Positions 8,342 through 16,429 of a stretch of DNA of 64,000 nt are shown here, in pieces. How positions within the stretch are numbered: the first letter of the stretch is position 1; each line of letters begins with the position of its first letter. The DNA is from JBMOMT01 sp049324835. GTDB lineage: Bacteria; Chloroflexota; Anaerolineae; CAYNKW01. Where the stretch lies: assembly GCA_049324835.1 (NCBI GenBank), contig JBMOMT010000024.1, forward strand, positions 51,569 through 115,568. The letters run 5' to 3'. The translations under genes and the position numbers were made by a program. Below the pieces are notes generated by a model, which worked only from the letters and a program-made list of their open reading frames with translations, ran no database searches and was not told where the DNA came from.

Positions 8342-9106
8342 ATGGAACCTGTTCTGAAAATTCACAATCTGACCGTGAGCTACAACGGCGGTTATGCTCT
8401 GGAGGGCGTGAGTTTCGATGTGCAGGCCGGCGAGCGGGTGGCGGTGGTGGGCCCCAACGGCGCGGGCAAGAGCACGCTGTTCAAAGCGCTGGTCGGGTTG
8501 GCCCACGTCAAAGAGGGCAGCATCCAGACGAACGGGGCCGAGATCGGCTACATTGCCCAGCGCTCGACGGTCGATTGGAGCTTTCCGGTCACCGTGCACG
8601 ACGTGGTGATGATGGGCCGTATCGGCAAGATGGGCTGGCTGCGCTGGCAGCGGCCCGTGGATCGCCAGGCTGTGCGCCGCAGCCTGGGGCAGGTGGGCAT
8701 GATCGATCTCGCCGACCGGCAGATCGGCGAGCTTTCTGGCGGCCAGCAGCAGCGGGTGTTCATCGCCCGGGCGCTGGCCCAGGAGGCCACCATTCTGTTG
8801 ATGGACGAGCCTTTCACCGGCGTGGATGCTCTCGCGCAGGAGACCATTTTGGGAATTCTGGATCACCTTCGCAGTCAGGGCGTGACGGTGATCGTGAGCA
8901 CCCACGATCTGAACATGGCCGTGGAGCGCTTTGACCGGCTGGCGCTGCTGAACGGTCGGCTGGTGGCCTATGGCACGCCGCGTGAGGCCATCACTCCAGA
9001 GACGCTGACGGCAGCTTATGGCGGCAAGGCGGTGTGGCGAGGCGAGGATTACGCCATGGTGGTGGGCGACATCGATTGCTGCGGCGAGGAGCATCATCAT
9101 GGCTGA
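8342..9106 (+). CDS. znuC: Zinc/manganese ABC transporter ATP-binding protein (ZnuC-like)
   Basis: This is the ATPase of the cluster 9-type metal importer. It shows Walker A GPNGAGKST, signature LSGGQQQR, Walker B ILLMDEP and an H-loop STHDLNM. The reading frame is open back to 8231, but that extension is encoded by the flank of a repeat element and lacks homology. ATG 8342, just before EPVLKIHNLTVSY, is preferred and gives a standard 254 residues. The C-terminus ends in a short His run (EEHHHG), possibly metal-binding. It overlaps the permease start by eight bases. Confidence 0.9.
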   Translation: MEPVLKIHNLTVSYNGGYALEGVSFDVQAGERVAVVGPNGAGKSTLFKALVGLAHVKEGSIQTNGAEIGYIAQRSTVDWSFPVTVHDVVMMGRIGKMGWLRWQRPVDRQAVRRSLGQVGMIDLADRQIGELSGGQQQRVFIARALAQEATILLMDEPFTGVDALAQETILGILDHLRSQGVTVIVSTHDLNMAVERFDRLALLNGRLVAYGTPREAITPETLTAAYGGKAVWRGEDYAMVVGDIDCCGEEHHHG

Positions 9107-9947
9107 TGTGTGGGAGTTGCTCGTGGCGCCGCTGCGTTACCCGTTCATGGTGCGGGGGCTGCTGGCTTCACTGATGGTGGGCTCTTTGAGCGCCGTGGTG
9201 GGCACCTACGTGGTGCTGCGGGGCATGGCCTTCTTTGGCGACGCACTGGCCCACGCCATTCTGCCGGGCGTGGCGGTGGCCTATTTGTTGGGGGTCAACC
9301 TGGTTTGGGGCGCGCTGGGCATGGGCCTGTTGACGGCGGTGGGCATCGGGTATCTGAGCCGGCAGGGCCAGGTGAAGGAAGATACGGCCATCGGCATCAT
9401 CTTTGCCGCCAGCTTTGCCCTGGGCGTGGCGCTGCTCTCCATGGTGCAGAGCTACAGTGTAGACCTGACCCACATCCTGTTCGGCAACGTGCTGGGCGTC
9501 TCCAACGCCGATCTGCGGCTGATCGCCGGCTTGGGTCTGGTGATACTGCTGACCATCGTGCTTTTTTACAAGGAATTGCTGGTCATCTCCTTCGACCCCA
9601 TTCTGGCGACGACGCTGCGCCTGCCGCTGACGGCGCTGCATTACCTGCTGTTGGTGCTCATCGCGCTGACCATCGTCGTTTCGATTCAGACGGTGGGGGT
9701 GGCGCTGCTGGTGGCCATGTTGGTGACGCCGGCCGCCACCGCCTATCTGCTCACTCATCGCCTGTGGCAGATGATGATCATCGGCGCGGTCGTCGGTGTG
9801 CTCTCGTCGGTGACTGGGCTGTATCTCTCGTTCTACGTCAACGTGGCCTCGGGGCCGGCGGTGGTGTTGGTCTGCACGGTCTTTTTTGTGTTGACGCTTC
9901 TCTTTTCCCCGCGCCGGGGTCTGGTTCCGCAATGGCTCCGGAGGTGA
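9099..9947 (+). CDS. znuB: Zinc/manganese ABC transporter permease (ZnuB-like)
   Basis: This is the membrane subunit of the metal importer, with about eight hydrophobic segments in 282 residues. Family landmarks are YVVLRGMAFFGDALAHAILPGVAVAYLLG and the later SIQTVGVALLVAMLVTPAATAYLLT. The longer frame from 9018 runs inside znuC out of phase and is not used. ATG 9099 overlaps the znuC stop by eight bases, indicating coupled translation. The following nitroreductase gene begins five bases after its stop. Confidence 0.92.
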   Translation: MADVWELLVAPLRYPFMVRGLLASLMVGSLSAVVGTYVVLRGMAFFGDALAHAILPGVAVAYLLGVNLVWGALGMGLLTAVGIGYLSRQGQVKEDTAIGIIFAASFALGVALLSMVQSYSVDLTHILFGNVLGVSNADLRLIAGLGLVILLTIVLFYKELLVISFDPILATTLRLPLTALHYLLLVLIALTIVVSIQTVGVALLVAMLVTPAATAYLLTHRLWQMMIIGAVVGVLSSVTGLYLSFYVNVASGPAVVLVCTVFFVLTLLFSPRRGLVPQWLRR

Positions 9948-9951
9948 CGTG

Positions 9952-10815
9952 ATGTTGGAAAACGCGCTCTATCAGGCTATCCTGGCCCGCCGCTCGGTGC
10001 GGCGATACGAAAAAACGCCGCTGGCCGATGCTGATCTGGCTCAGGTGCGGGAGGTCGTTTCCACGGCCAACCCTCTCGTCGCTGAAAACGATTTCCGGGT
10101 GGAATTTTACCAGACCTCAACCGACACAGACCTGGTGGCGGCGTTGGGCGGATACGGGCACATCGTCAAGCCGCCCCATTATCTGGCGCCCTATGTCAGC
10201 GGCGAGGCTTTTCTGCTGCAAGACCTGGGTTACCGCACCGGGCAGATGGCCGTGCGGCTGGCGGGGCTGGGGCTCGGAAGCTGCTACATCGGCAGCCTGG
10301 GCCGGGAAGCGGAGGTCCGGGCGCGCTTTGGACTGCCGGCGCAGGCGCGCATCGGAGCGCTTTTGGTGTTCGGATGGCCTTCTGAGGCGTTGGGCGGTCG
10401 GTTTTTGAACTCGGCCATCCGGATGGCTGCCGGCGCCACCCGCAAGCTGCCTGCCGAGCGGATCTTTTTCCAGGGCTCGTTCGATGCGCCGGCTTTGCCG
10501 CCCGCGGGACTCGCGCCGCTCATCGAAGCGGCGCGTCACGCGCCGTCGGCGGTCAACGTGCAGCCGTGGCGCTTTTTGTGGCGCGAGGGACGCCTGCACC
10601 TGTTCGTCCACCGGCAAAACCCCCGCTACGGCCAGGGGGCCGGTGCGGAATACCGGCTGTTCGATGGCGGCATCTGCATGGCCAACGTGGCGCTGGCGCT
10701 GGAGGCGCTGGGCCTGCCGGGCCGCTGGGAGATGGTCGAGGAGCCAGACCCCGAGATTCCCCCGCACCCACCGGGCCTTCAGCCGCTGGCCCGGCTGACC
10801 TCGTTTTCTCTGTGA
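9952..10815 (+). CDS. Nitroreductase family protein (TM1586-like)
   Basis: The 287-residue protein carries two halves of the nitroreductase fold: an N-terminal AILARRSVRRYEKTPL motif, and a later ARHAPSAVNVQPWRF, the usual flavin-contacting stretch. The overall layout and length match the TM1586_NiRdase subgroup, an FMN-binding fold, rather than the short 180-200 residue enzymes. The substrate is unknown. GGAGG at 9940-9944 is correctly spaced for ATG 9952 rather than the in-frame GTG at 9949. It directly follows znuB and may be co-transcribed. It converges on the methyltransferase gene with an 18-bp gap. Confidence 0.8.
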   Translation: MLENALYQAILARRSVRRYEKTPLADADLAQVREVVSTANPLVAENDFRVEFYQTSTDTDLVAALGGYGHIVKPPHYLAPYVSGEAFLLQDLGYRTGQMAVRLAGLGLGSCYIGSLGREAEVRARFGLPAQARIGALLVFGWPSEALGGRFLNSAIRMAAGATRKLPAERIFFQGSFDAPALPPAGLAPLIEAARHAPSAVNVQPWRFLWREGRLHLFVHRQNPRYGQGAGAEYRLFDGGICMANVALALEALGLPGRWEMVEEPDPEIPPHPPGLQPLARLTSFSL

Positions 10816-10833
10816 CCAAATCTGACTTGGGGA

Positions 10834-11652
10834 TCAATCGTTGCCTGCGTTGCGCCCGCGCTCGATCCACACCAGGGCGGCGCGATGGCGGCCGTAGATG
10901 CCGATCTGCCCGTCTCGCCGTTCGGTGAGGGGCAGCAGATCTGCGGCCAGGTCTGCGCGGTCGCTTTCGGAAAGGTGCAAGTGGTGCAGCCACCAATCGA
11001 TCAACGCCTCTTCCGAAGGGTAGACATAGTTGTAGCTGGTCCAAAAGACCTGTACGTCGGGGTAAATGCCCATCTCTAGCAGCAGCGGATAAAAGTATTG
11101 CACCTGCGGCGGCGGAACCGGCTCCCGGCCGCGGAAGCGGCGGTGCAGGTGGCGGTACCATTCTCGCTGCTCGCCGCTGCCCATCAGAGCCACCACGCGG
11201 CGCGCCAGGCGCGTCAAGCCCTGCACCACGGCGTCGATCGGCTCGACGTTGTACAGGGAAAAGGAGGCCAGGGCCAGGTCGAACGGCCCCTGGATTTCAG
11301 CCAGGCTGTCTTCGATGTGTTTGGGGATGAGGCGCACGTTGTTTTTGCCGGCGGCGGACAGTTTGCCGCCCAGCACGGCCCGCATGTCTGCCGAAGGCTC
11401 CACGGCGACGATCTCTTGCGCCGCGTCGGCCAGGGGGAGGGTAAAGCCGCCGCTGCCCGGCCCGATTTCCAGGATGCGCGAACGGCCGTCGATGATCGGC
11501 TGTAATCGGTTCAGGACGAGGGTGGTGTAATCGTTGTGCCTGACCCACGAGTCGTACCAGCCGGCCGCCCGCTGCCAGAGCTGGGCGTCCGGTTCTTTTC
11601 TGGCCTGGCGGCAGGCTCTGATCTGTTGTTGCCACTGCTCCAATGCGGTCAA
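10834..11652 (-). CDS. Class I SAM-dependent methyltransferase
   Basis: The 272-residue protein has motif I ILEIGPGSGGFTLPLA, an acidic residue ending strand 2 (IVAVEPS) and FDLALASFSLYNVEP after strand 4, all typical of Rossmann-fold SAM methyltransferases. Its acceptor is unknown. The open frame continues upstream through the nikC region, but there is no in-frame ATG. TTG at 11652 with AGGAGA six bases upstream is the best start. It is the last gene on the minus strand after the nickel-type transporter genes, separated from nikC by 140 bases containing two hairpins. Confidence 0.75.
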   Translation of the reverse strand: MTALEQWQQQIRACRQARKEPDAQLWQRAAGWYDSWVRHNDYTTLVLNRLQPIIDGRSRILEIGPGSGGFTLPLADAAQEIVAVEPSADMRAVLGGKLSAAGKNNVRLIPKHIEDSLAEIQGPFDLALASFSLYNVEPIDAVVQGLTRLARRVVALMGSGEQREWYRHLHRRFRGREPVPPPQVQYFYPLLLEMGIYPDVQVFWTSYNYVYPSEEALIDWWLHHLHLSESDRADLAADLLPLTERRDGQIGIYGRHRAALVWIERGRNAGND

Positions 11653-11680
11653 TTCATCTCTCCTGATCTGTTTTCGACAT

Positions 11681-11729
11681 CCCCCAACGAGTTGGGGGCT
11701 CCTGGACCGGATTCCCCAACTTGTTGGGG
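11681..11729. repeat. REP-like pair of short palindromes
   Basis: CCCCCAAC-GA-GTTGGGGG (11681-11698) and CCCCAAC-TT-GTTGGGG (11714-11729) are perfect hairpins separated by GCTCCTGGACCGGATT. A matching unit, CCCCAAC.GTTGGGG followed by GAATCCGG, occurs at 36402-36424. The hairpins sit between nikC and the methyltransferase and could attenuate transcription. Confidence 0.7.
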
Positions 11730-11792
11730 TGTCTGGATTGTGAACCAATCTACCCAAATGCTCTAGTGCCGAAAACAGGTTCTGAAACCAGA

Positions 11793-12683
11793 TCACAGGT
11801 AACGCTGGTAACGTGGATCGAGCAGATCGCGGAGGGCGTCGCCCAATAGATTGGCCGCCAGCACCGAGAGCCCGATGGCCAGGCCGGGAAAGATCATGAG
11901 TTGCGGCGCCGTCTGGATGTAGGGCCGCCCATAGTTGAGCATGGCGCCCCACTCGGCGTGAGGCAGTTGCACGCCCAGCCCCACAAAACTCAGACCCGAG
12001 AGGCTGAGGATGACGCTGCCCAGGTCGAGCGTGGTGAGAATGAACACCGATCCCAGGACATTGGGGGCGATGTGCCGCCACATGATATGCCAGTTGCCGG
12101 CCCCCAGGCAGCGGGCAGCCTCGATGAATTCCCGCTCGCGCAGAGAGAGAGTCAGGCTGCGCACGACCCGCGCATATCCCACCCAACGCACCGCCGCCAG
12201 TCCCAGGATCACGTTGCGCAGCCCCGGTCCCAGCAAGCCGGCCACCACCAGAGCCAGAATGAACGAGGGAAAGGCGAGCAGCGTATCCACGGCGCGCATG
12301 ATGATCTCGTCGAGCCAGCCGCCGAAAAAGCCGGCCACCATACCCACGCTCACCCCGATAATAGTGATGAGGGCCACCACTATCCCGGCGGCTCCCAGGG
12401 AGGCTCGCGCGCCGAACAGCAAGCGGCTCAGCACGTCCCGGCCCAGGTGATCCGTGCCCAGGGGATGGGTACGGCTGGGAGGGGCCAGGTCGTTCCGCAC
12501 GTCGATGGCCAGCGGATCGAAAGGCGCGATCGTGGGCGCCGCCAGCGCGGCCGCCGCCAGCGCCAGCAGCAGCAGCGCGCCCAACGCACCGGTGGGCGTG
12601 CGCCGCAGCCAGCGGAGTGCGGTTTTTAACGGCCGGGTTGTTCCGGAAAGGACGGAGGGGGCTGTCGTCAATCCCTTGTTCAC
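11793..12683 (-). CDS. Nickel/peptide ABC transporter permease (NikC/DppC type)
   Basis: This 296-residue membrane protein has the cluster 5 permease pattern: an N-terminal helix, APFDPLAIDVRNDLAPPSRTHPLGTDHLGRDVLSR, and the EAA loop REREFIEAARCLGAGNWHIMWRHIAPN. It should pair with the NikB/DppB-type permease just upstream. The GTG start at 12683 overlaps the nikB stop (GTGA). An open frame continuing to 13169 is only the shadow of nikB. No ATPase subunits follow, so they must be encoded elsewhere or shared. Confidence 0.87.
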   Translation of the reverse strand: MNKGLTTAPSVLSGTTRPLKTALRWLRRTPTGALGALLLLALAAAALAAPTIAPFDPLAIDVRNDLAPPSRTHPLGTDHLGRDVLSRLLFGARASLGAAGIVVALITIIGVSVGMVAGFFGGWLDEIIMRAVDTLLAFPSFILALVVAGLLGPGLRNVILGLAAVRWVGYARVVRSLTLSLREREFIEAARCLGAGNWHIMWRHIAPNVLGSVFILTTLDLGSVILSLSGLSFVGLGVQLPHAEWGAMLNYGRPYIQTAPQLMIFPGLAIGLSVLAANLLGDALRDLLDPRYQRYL

Positions 12684-13621
12684 CTTTCGTACCGAATGCG
12701 AGGGTCCAGCCACAGGTAGGCCATATCGACGGCGAAATTGATGGCGATGAAAATCAGCCCCATGAACAGGGCGAATCCCTGAATCACCGGAAAGTCGCGG
12801 CCGAGGATCGATTCGATGAGGAACATGCCCAGGCCCGGCCAGGCAAAGATGGTCTCGATGATGACGGCTCCGCCCAGGAGATGCCCCAATTGCAGCCCCA
12901 GCACGGTGACCACCGGCAGCAGCGATGGCTTGAGCGCGTGGCCCAGCACCACCGCGCGGCCGGGCAATCCTTTGGCCCTGGCCGTGCGGATGAAATCTTG
13001 ATCCAGGGTCTCCAGCAGGCTGGCGCGGGTCAGGCGCATCAGCAGCGCCGATGCGCCCACGCCCAGCGCACACGAAGGCAGCACGTAATGATCCAGGCCG
13101 CCGCGGCCCATCGACGGCAGCCAGCCGAGCCGGACGGCAAAGAGCAGGATCAGCATGGCGCCCAGCCAAAAAGAGGGCAGCGAGGCGCCCAGCAGGGCCA
13201 GCAGGCGGCTGATCTGATCCAGCAGGCTGTCTCGCCGAACGGCCGCGAGAATCCCAATCGGCAGCGCGATCAGCAGCCCGATGCCCATGCCGCCCACGGC
13301 CAGCTCCAGCGTGGCGGGCAGGCGGACGGCGATCTCGCGCCAGACGGGGGCGCCCGTTCGCAGCGAGCGGCCCAGATCGCCGCGGACAGCGCGGCTCAGC
13401 CAGCGTAGATAACGCAGGTGCAACGGCAGATCGAGCCCGAGTTGCGCTCTCACGGCGGCGATCTCTTTGGCAGAGGGATCGGCCTCCTGGCCGTAGGCGG
13501 CGATGATCTCGGCCGGATCGCCGGGCACCAGGCCCATGAGCGCAAAGGTGATCAGCGTCACGCCCACTACCACCGGGATCAACGATGCCACGCGCCGGAG
13601 GATGTACGGTCTTGTTTGCAA
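12680..13621 (-). CDS. Nickel/peptide ABC transporter permease (NikB/DppB type)
   Basis: This is a 313-residue integral membrane protein with the N-terminal RRVASLIPVVVGVTLITFALM helix, the loop LGLDLPLHLRYLRWLSRAVRGDLGRSLRTG, and the conserved EAA loop LLETLDQDFIRTARAKGLPGRAVVLGHALKP. It forms half of the membrane channel. The start is TTG at 13621, because no ATG precedes the first helix, and the ribosome site is weak. It follows the substrate-binding protein gene after 61 bases. Confidence 0.87.
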   Translation of the reverse strand: MQTRPYILRRVASLIPVVVGVTLITFALMGLVPGDPAEIIAAYGQEADPSAKEIAAVRAQLGLDLPLHLRYLRWLSRAVRGDLGRSLRTGAPVWREIAVRLPATLELAVGGMGIGLLIALPIGILAAVRRDSLLDQISRLLALLGASLPSFWLGAMLILLFAVRLGWLPSMGRGGLDHYVLPSCALGVGASALLMRLTRASLLETLDQDFIRTARAKGLPGRAVVLGHALKPSLLPVVTVLGLQLGHLLGGAVIIETIFAWPGLGMFLIESILGRDFPVIQGFALFMGLIFIAINFAVDMAYLWLDPRIRYER

Positions 13622-13682
13622 CGGGATCTCTTGTCTGGCTGGGCCTGGCCGAAAATCGACCAGGCCCGGCGCGGTTGGATCG

Positions 13683-15263
13683 TTATTCGGCGACCTTGTA
13701 GGCCGTTTCCAGCGAGGGTTTGAACTGGACGTCGAGGGTCAGATCGCGGACGTTGCTGCGTGTGGCATAGATGGTGATCTCGTGATAGAGCGGCGTAAAG
13801 GGCGCGTCCTGGGCCACGATGGCCTGGAGCTCGTCGTATTGCTGCTTGCGGCGTTGCGGGTCCAGTTCGGCGATGGCCGCGACGACCAGTTCGTCGGCGC
13901 GAGGGTTGGCATAACCGTAGCTGCGTCGCTGGTTCAGATCACCCTGGCTCCAAACCCAGTTGGACATGAAAAAGTCAGGGTCGCCGGTCATGAGGGTGTA
14001 GGGCATCATGGTCAGGTGGTAATCGCCGGCCTTGAGGGCCTCGTTCCAGGCTCCACCTTCCACCGTCTCGATCTCGATCTGGATGCCCAGCTCGGCCACG
14101 GCGGCCTGGAGGATCTGGCCGATGTTGGCGTAGGGCCAGCGCCCCAGCAGGCCCGAATTGAGGACGAGCTTGACGGTCACGCTTTCGCCGCCCAGGGCTT
14201 TTTGCGCCAGGGTTTTGGCGGCTTCTGGGTCGTATTGCGGCGCTATATCGGTGCGCACCCATTGTCTGGCCCAGGGCGTGATGACGCTGACGCCTGGATC
14301 ACCAAAGCCATACAGGGTTTTTTCCACCAAAAGCTGGCGGTCCAGGGTCAGGCTCACGGCCTGGCGGAGCCGGACGTCGTCGAAGGGGGGCTTGCCGCTG
14401 TTGAAGGTGAGATAATGGGTGGTGGCCACGCCTTGTTGGTGCAGGCTCAGGTTGGGGTCTTGTTCGATCACGGCGGCCTGCTCGGGTTGCAGCGAGCCTA
14501 CGTCGGCGATGGCGTCGATCTCGCCGGTTTGCAGCGCAGCCAGGCGGGTGTTGGCATCGGCGATGTATTTGAAGGTCACTTTTTCCAGCTTGGGAGTTGC
14601 GCCCCAGTAATCGTCGTTGCGCGCCAAAATGATGCTATCACCCTCGATGTATTCGACGAATTTGAAAGGCCCGGTGCCCACCGGCGCGGCAGGCCGACCG
14701 TCGTCGCCCAGGGCGTTGGGTGAGATCATGGCGCTGGAAAAGTAGGCGATGAGCTGGGGCAGGTTGGGGGTGGGCGCTTTCATGACAAAACGCACGCTGT
14801 ACTCGTCTACTTTTTCCAGCGTCTCCAGGTTGGGCAGGGTGGCGTCGTATTCTTGTTGCAGCGCGGGCACGTTGAGCAGCACGGCGTCGGCGTCAAAGGG
14901 GGTGCCATCGTGGAATGTCACGCCCTGGCGAAGCTGAAAGGTCCATTGGCTGCCATCGGGGCTCATGTCCCAGGATGTGGCCAGCACGGGCCGGGCGATC
15001 ATGTCGTTATCCAGGATGACCAGCGGCTCCCAGACGCCCAACGATCCATGCACGATGTACCACTCGGTGGCGCCGTAGTACAGGTTTCGCCCCAGGCCGA
15101 TGGTCAGCTCTTGGGGAACCGGCGCTGCCGTGGGCTCCGGGATTGCCGTGGCGGGCAGAGGCGCAGCGATGTGGCTGGGTTCTGGGGTGGCCTGACAGGC
15201 GGTGATAAACAGCAGGCCGAGGATCAGCGTAGCATAAAAAGCTTTGCGAAACGGCGTCTTCAT
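13683..15263 (-). CDS. Nickel/peptide ABC transporter substrate-binding lipoprotein (NikA/DppA family)
   Basis: This 526-residue protein starts with a lipoprotein signal (LGLLFITACQA, Cys23), followed by a Pro/Ala linker. The solute-binding family 5 signature is clear: WDMSPDGSQWTFQLRQGVTFHDGTPFDADAV and later LRQAVSLTLDRQLLVEKTLYG. It binds substrate outside the cell for the NikB/NikC-like permeases. Family 5 proteins bind peptides, nickel or other ligands. Nickel is inferred from the neighbouring CooT-like protein and Fur-family regulator. An AGGAGAA ribosome site precedes ATG 15263. Confidence 0.85.
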   Translation of the reverse strand: MKTPFRKAFYATLILGLLFITACQATPEPSHIAAPLPATAIPEPTAAPVPQELTIGLGRNLYYGATEWYIVHGSLGVWEPLVILDNDMIARPVLATSWDMSPDGSQWTFQLRQGVTFHDGTPFDADAVLLNVPALQQEYDATLPNLETLEKVDEYSVRFVMKAPTPNLPQLIAYFSSAMISPNALGDDGRPAAPVGTGPFKFVEYIEGDSIILARNDDYWGATPKLEKVTFKYIADANTRLAALQTGEIDAIADVGSLQPEQAAVIEQDPNLSLHQQGVATTHYLTFNSGKPPFDDVRLRQAVSLTLDRQLLVEKTLYGFGDPGVSVITPWARQWVRTDIAPQYDPEAAKTLAQKALGGESVTVKLVLNSGLLGRWPYANIGQILQAAVAELGIQIEIETVEGGAWNEALKAGDYHLTMMPYTLMTGDPDFFMSNWVWSQGDLNQRRSYGYANPRADELVVAAIAELDPQRRKQQYDELQAIVAQDAPFTPLYHEITIYATRSNVRDLTLDVQFKPSLETAYKVAE

Positions 15264-15300
15264 TGACGGGGTTCTCCTTTGTTTGGGTTTTGAAAGGCGT

Positions 15301-15537
15301 TCAGTGGGAATGGTGGTGGTGCTCCAGGTGGACGGGGCCGCCCAACTCGTCCAGCGCCGATTGCAGCGCGGCGTTCACCTGCTGCATCGCTTCGGCGGCG
15401 CGGCGGATGGTTTGCGCGGCGGCGGCGTACCCGGCGGCGGTGGCCTTTTCGGCCCAGGCTTCGAACTCTCCGGCGTGCTCCTGATTGTGTTCCATCCAGT
15501 GGGGCAGCAGGGCGCGCAGTTTCTCTACGTCGTTCAT
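15301..15537 (-). CDS. Small protein with His-rich C-terminus, possibly nickel-associated
   Basis: This 78-residue protein is predicted all-helical (MNDVEKLRALLPHWMEHNQEHAGEFEAWAEKA-like start) and ends in LEHHHHSH, a likely metal-binding tail. A good GAGGAG ribosome site precedes ATG 15537. It sits between the CooT-like gene and nikA on the same strand. I recall similar small proteins beside nickel genes but cannot name a family with certainty. A metallochaperone or storage role is inference from context and the histidines only. Confidence 0.65.
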   Translation of the reverse strand: MNDVEKLRALLPHWMEHNQEHAGEFEAWAEKATAAGYAAAAQTIRRAAEAMQQVNAALQSALDELGGPVHLEHHHHSH

Positions 15538-15554
15538 CGATAGTCTCCTCGATT

Positions 15555-15734
15555 TCAGGCTTCAGACGTCAACATGACGCGGTGTTTGAGCAGATCGATG
15601 CTCTTGAGTTTCCCCTTTACTTCTTTGGGTTCTTCGAAAAAGGTGCGCAGCAGGACGCCCTCTTTTGTCGGTTCCAGCCAGATCACGTCTTCCATGATTT
15701 TTTCCTGATCCAAATAAACGGTTGCCTGACACAT
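15555..15734 (-). CDS. CooT-like small nickel-binding protein
   Basis: The 59-residue product begins MCQATVYLD. A Cys at position 2 in a short beta-rich protein is the diagnostic feature of CooT, the nickel-binding accessory protein of CO dehydrogenase maturation. Further matches are the central DVIWLEPTKEGVLLRTFFEE and C-terminal KLKSIDLLKHRVML, both with CooT-like spacing. It is too short for most ORF filters. A GGGAGGAAAA ribosome site lies just upstream. Its place ahead of the nik-like transporter genes and behind a Fur-family regulator supports a nickel role. Confidence 0.7.
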   Translation of the reverse strand: MCQATVYLDQEKIMEDVIWLEPTKEGVLLRTFFEEPKEVKGKLKSIDLLKHRVMLTSEA

Positions 15735-15770
15735 CGTTTTCCTCCCTCAGTCGTTGGTGTTGCGGCATAA

Positions 15771-15912
15771 CCTTTCAGGGGGAGCCGAAAATTTTCACCC
15801 CAAAGGCCAAGACGCCAAGAAAAAAGAAAACGCCAATTCAAGAACGATTTTCCTTCCGAATCTTTGTGTCCTGGTGGTTAGAAAAGGCTCCATCTGAACA
15901 CTTGCGTTTCAG
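15771..15912. other. Non-coding gap with degenerate repeat-like sequence
   Basis: The gap between the Fur gene and the CooT-like gene contains CCAAGACGCCAAGAAAA and, further on, TCTTTGTGTCCTGGTGG, which partly mirror one another. This looks like a decayed dispersed palindrome. No clear promoter or metal-box copy was found here. Confidence 0.35.
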
Positions 15913-16344
15913 CTATTGCCTGGCCTGGCATTCCTGGCAAAGGCCCGGCACAGACAGGCGGTTCAGGTCGGCTTCGAAGCCATATTCCTGACGCAGGAGC
16001 ATGGCCAACGGCCGCGCCAGGTCCAGGTCGGCGCCGATAACCTGGCCGCAGGCGCTGCATATCAGGTGCATGTGCAGGCCGTGAACGGTCAATAGTTTGT
16101 AGACGCGCTGCCCATCGCCCGGCTCCAGGCAAGAGATCATCTGGAATCCTTCGAGCAGGTCGAGGGTGCGATAAACGGTCGAGATGTCCACCGAGCTACT
16201 CAGGGCAGAGACGCGATGGTAGATCTCGTCGGCTGTGGCAAACTCGTCCATATGGTGCATAACCGAGAGCACCATTTCGCGTTGCGGCGTCAGGCGGAAG
16301 CCCCGCTCGTGTAGTTTTTTGAAAAAAAACTCTTCACAGGACAT
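15913..16344 (-). CDS. Fur family regulator, probable nickel (Nur-type) repressor
   Basis: This 143-residue Fur-superfamily protein has a winged helix (GFRLTPQREMVLSVMHHM, ISTVYRTLDLLEGFQMI) and metal sites HGLHMHLICSACGQV and CQECQ. It heads the minus-strand series with CooT-like, His-tailed and nik-like genes. The operator before it contains two TTGCAA half-sites like those reported for Streptomyces Nur, which supports nickel sensing. The frame is open to 16368, but ATG 16344 follows AAGGAAGG at good spacing and the longer start overlaps the operator. Confidence 0.82.
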   Translation of the reverse strand: MSCEEFFFKKLHERGFRLTPQREMVLSVMHHMDEFATADEIYHRVSALSSSVDISTVYRTLDLLEGFQMISCLEPGDGQRVYKLLTVHGLHMHLICSACGQVIGADLDLARPLAMLLRQEYGFEADLNRLSVPGLCQECQARQ

Positions 16345-16360
16345 TGTTGCCTTCCTTTGC

Positions 16361-16380
16361 TGTTGCAATCAATTGCAACA
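16361..16380. promoter_or_regulatory. Inverted-repeat operator of the Nur-like regulator
   Basis: The arms TGTTGCAAT and ATTGCAACA are perfect inverted repeats separated by CA. Each arm contains TTGCAA, or its complement, at the spacing of a Nur-type box (four bases between hexamers here; five was reported in Streptomyces). The site covers the predicted start of minus-strand transcription, so autorepression and control of the whole nickel operon are likely. Confidence 0.7.
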
Positions 16381-16409
16381 ATTATACCACACTTGTGACG
16401 GATGGGCAA
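16381..16409 (-). promoter_or_regulatory. Promoter of the Nur-like regulator/nickel operon
   Basis: On the minus strand, TTGCCC (16409-16404) and TATAAT (16386-16381) are separated by 17 bases. The palindromic operator begins immediately downstream. Confidence 0.75.
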
Positions 16410-16429
16410 ATCGGGAGGGGCAAGGGGTG

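Noticed and set aside
13503..14723. Long plus-strand open frame (about 400 codons) opposite the substrate-binding protein gene
   Set aside because: It is a high-GC shadow of a clear family 5 binding protein on the minus strand; its translation has no recognisable domain.
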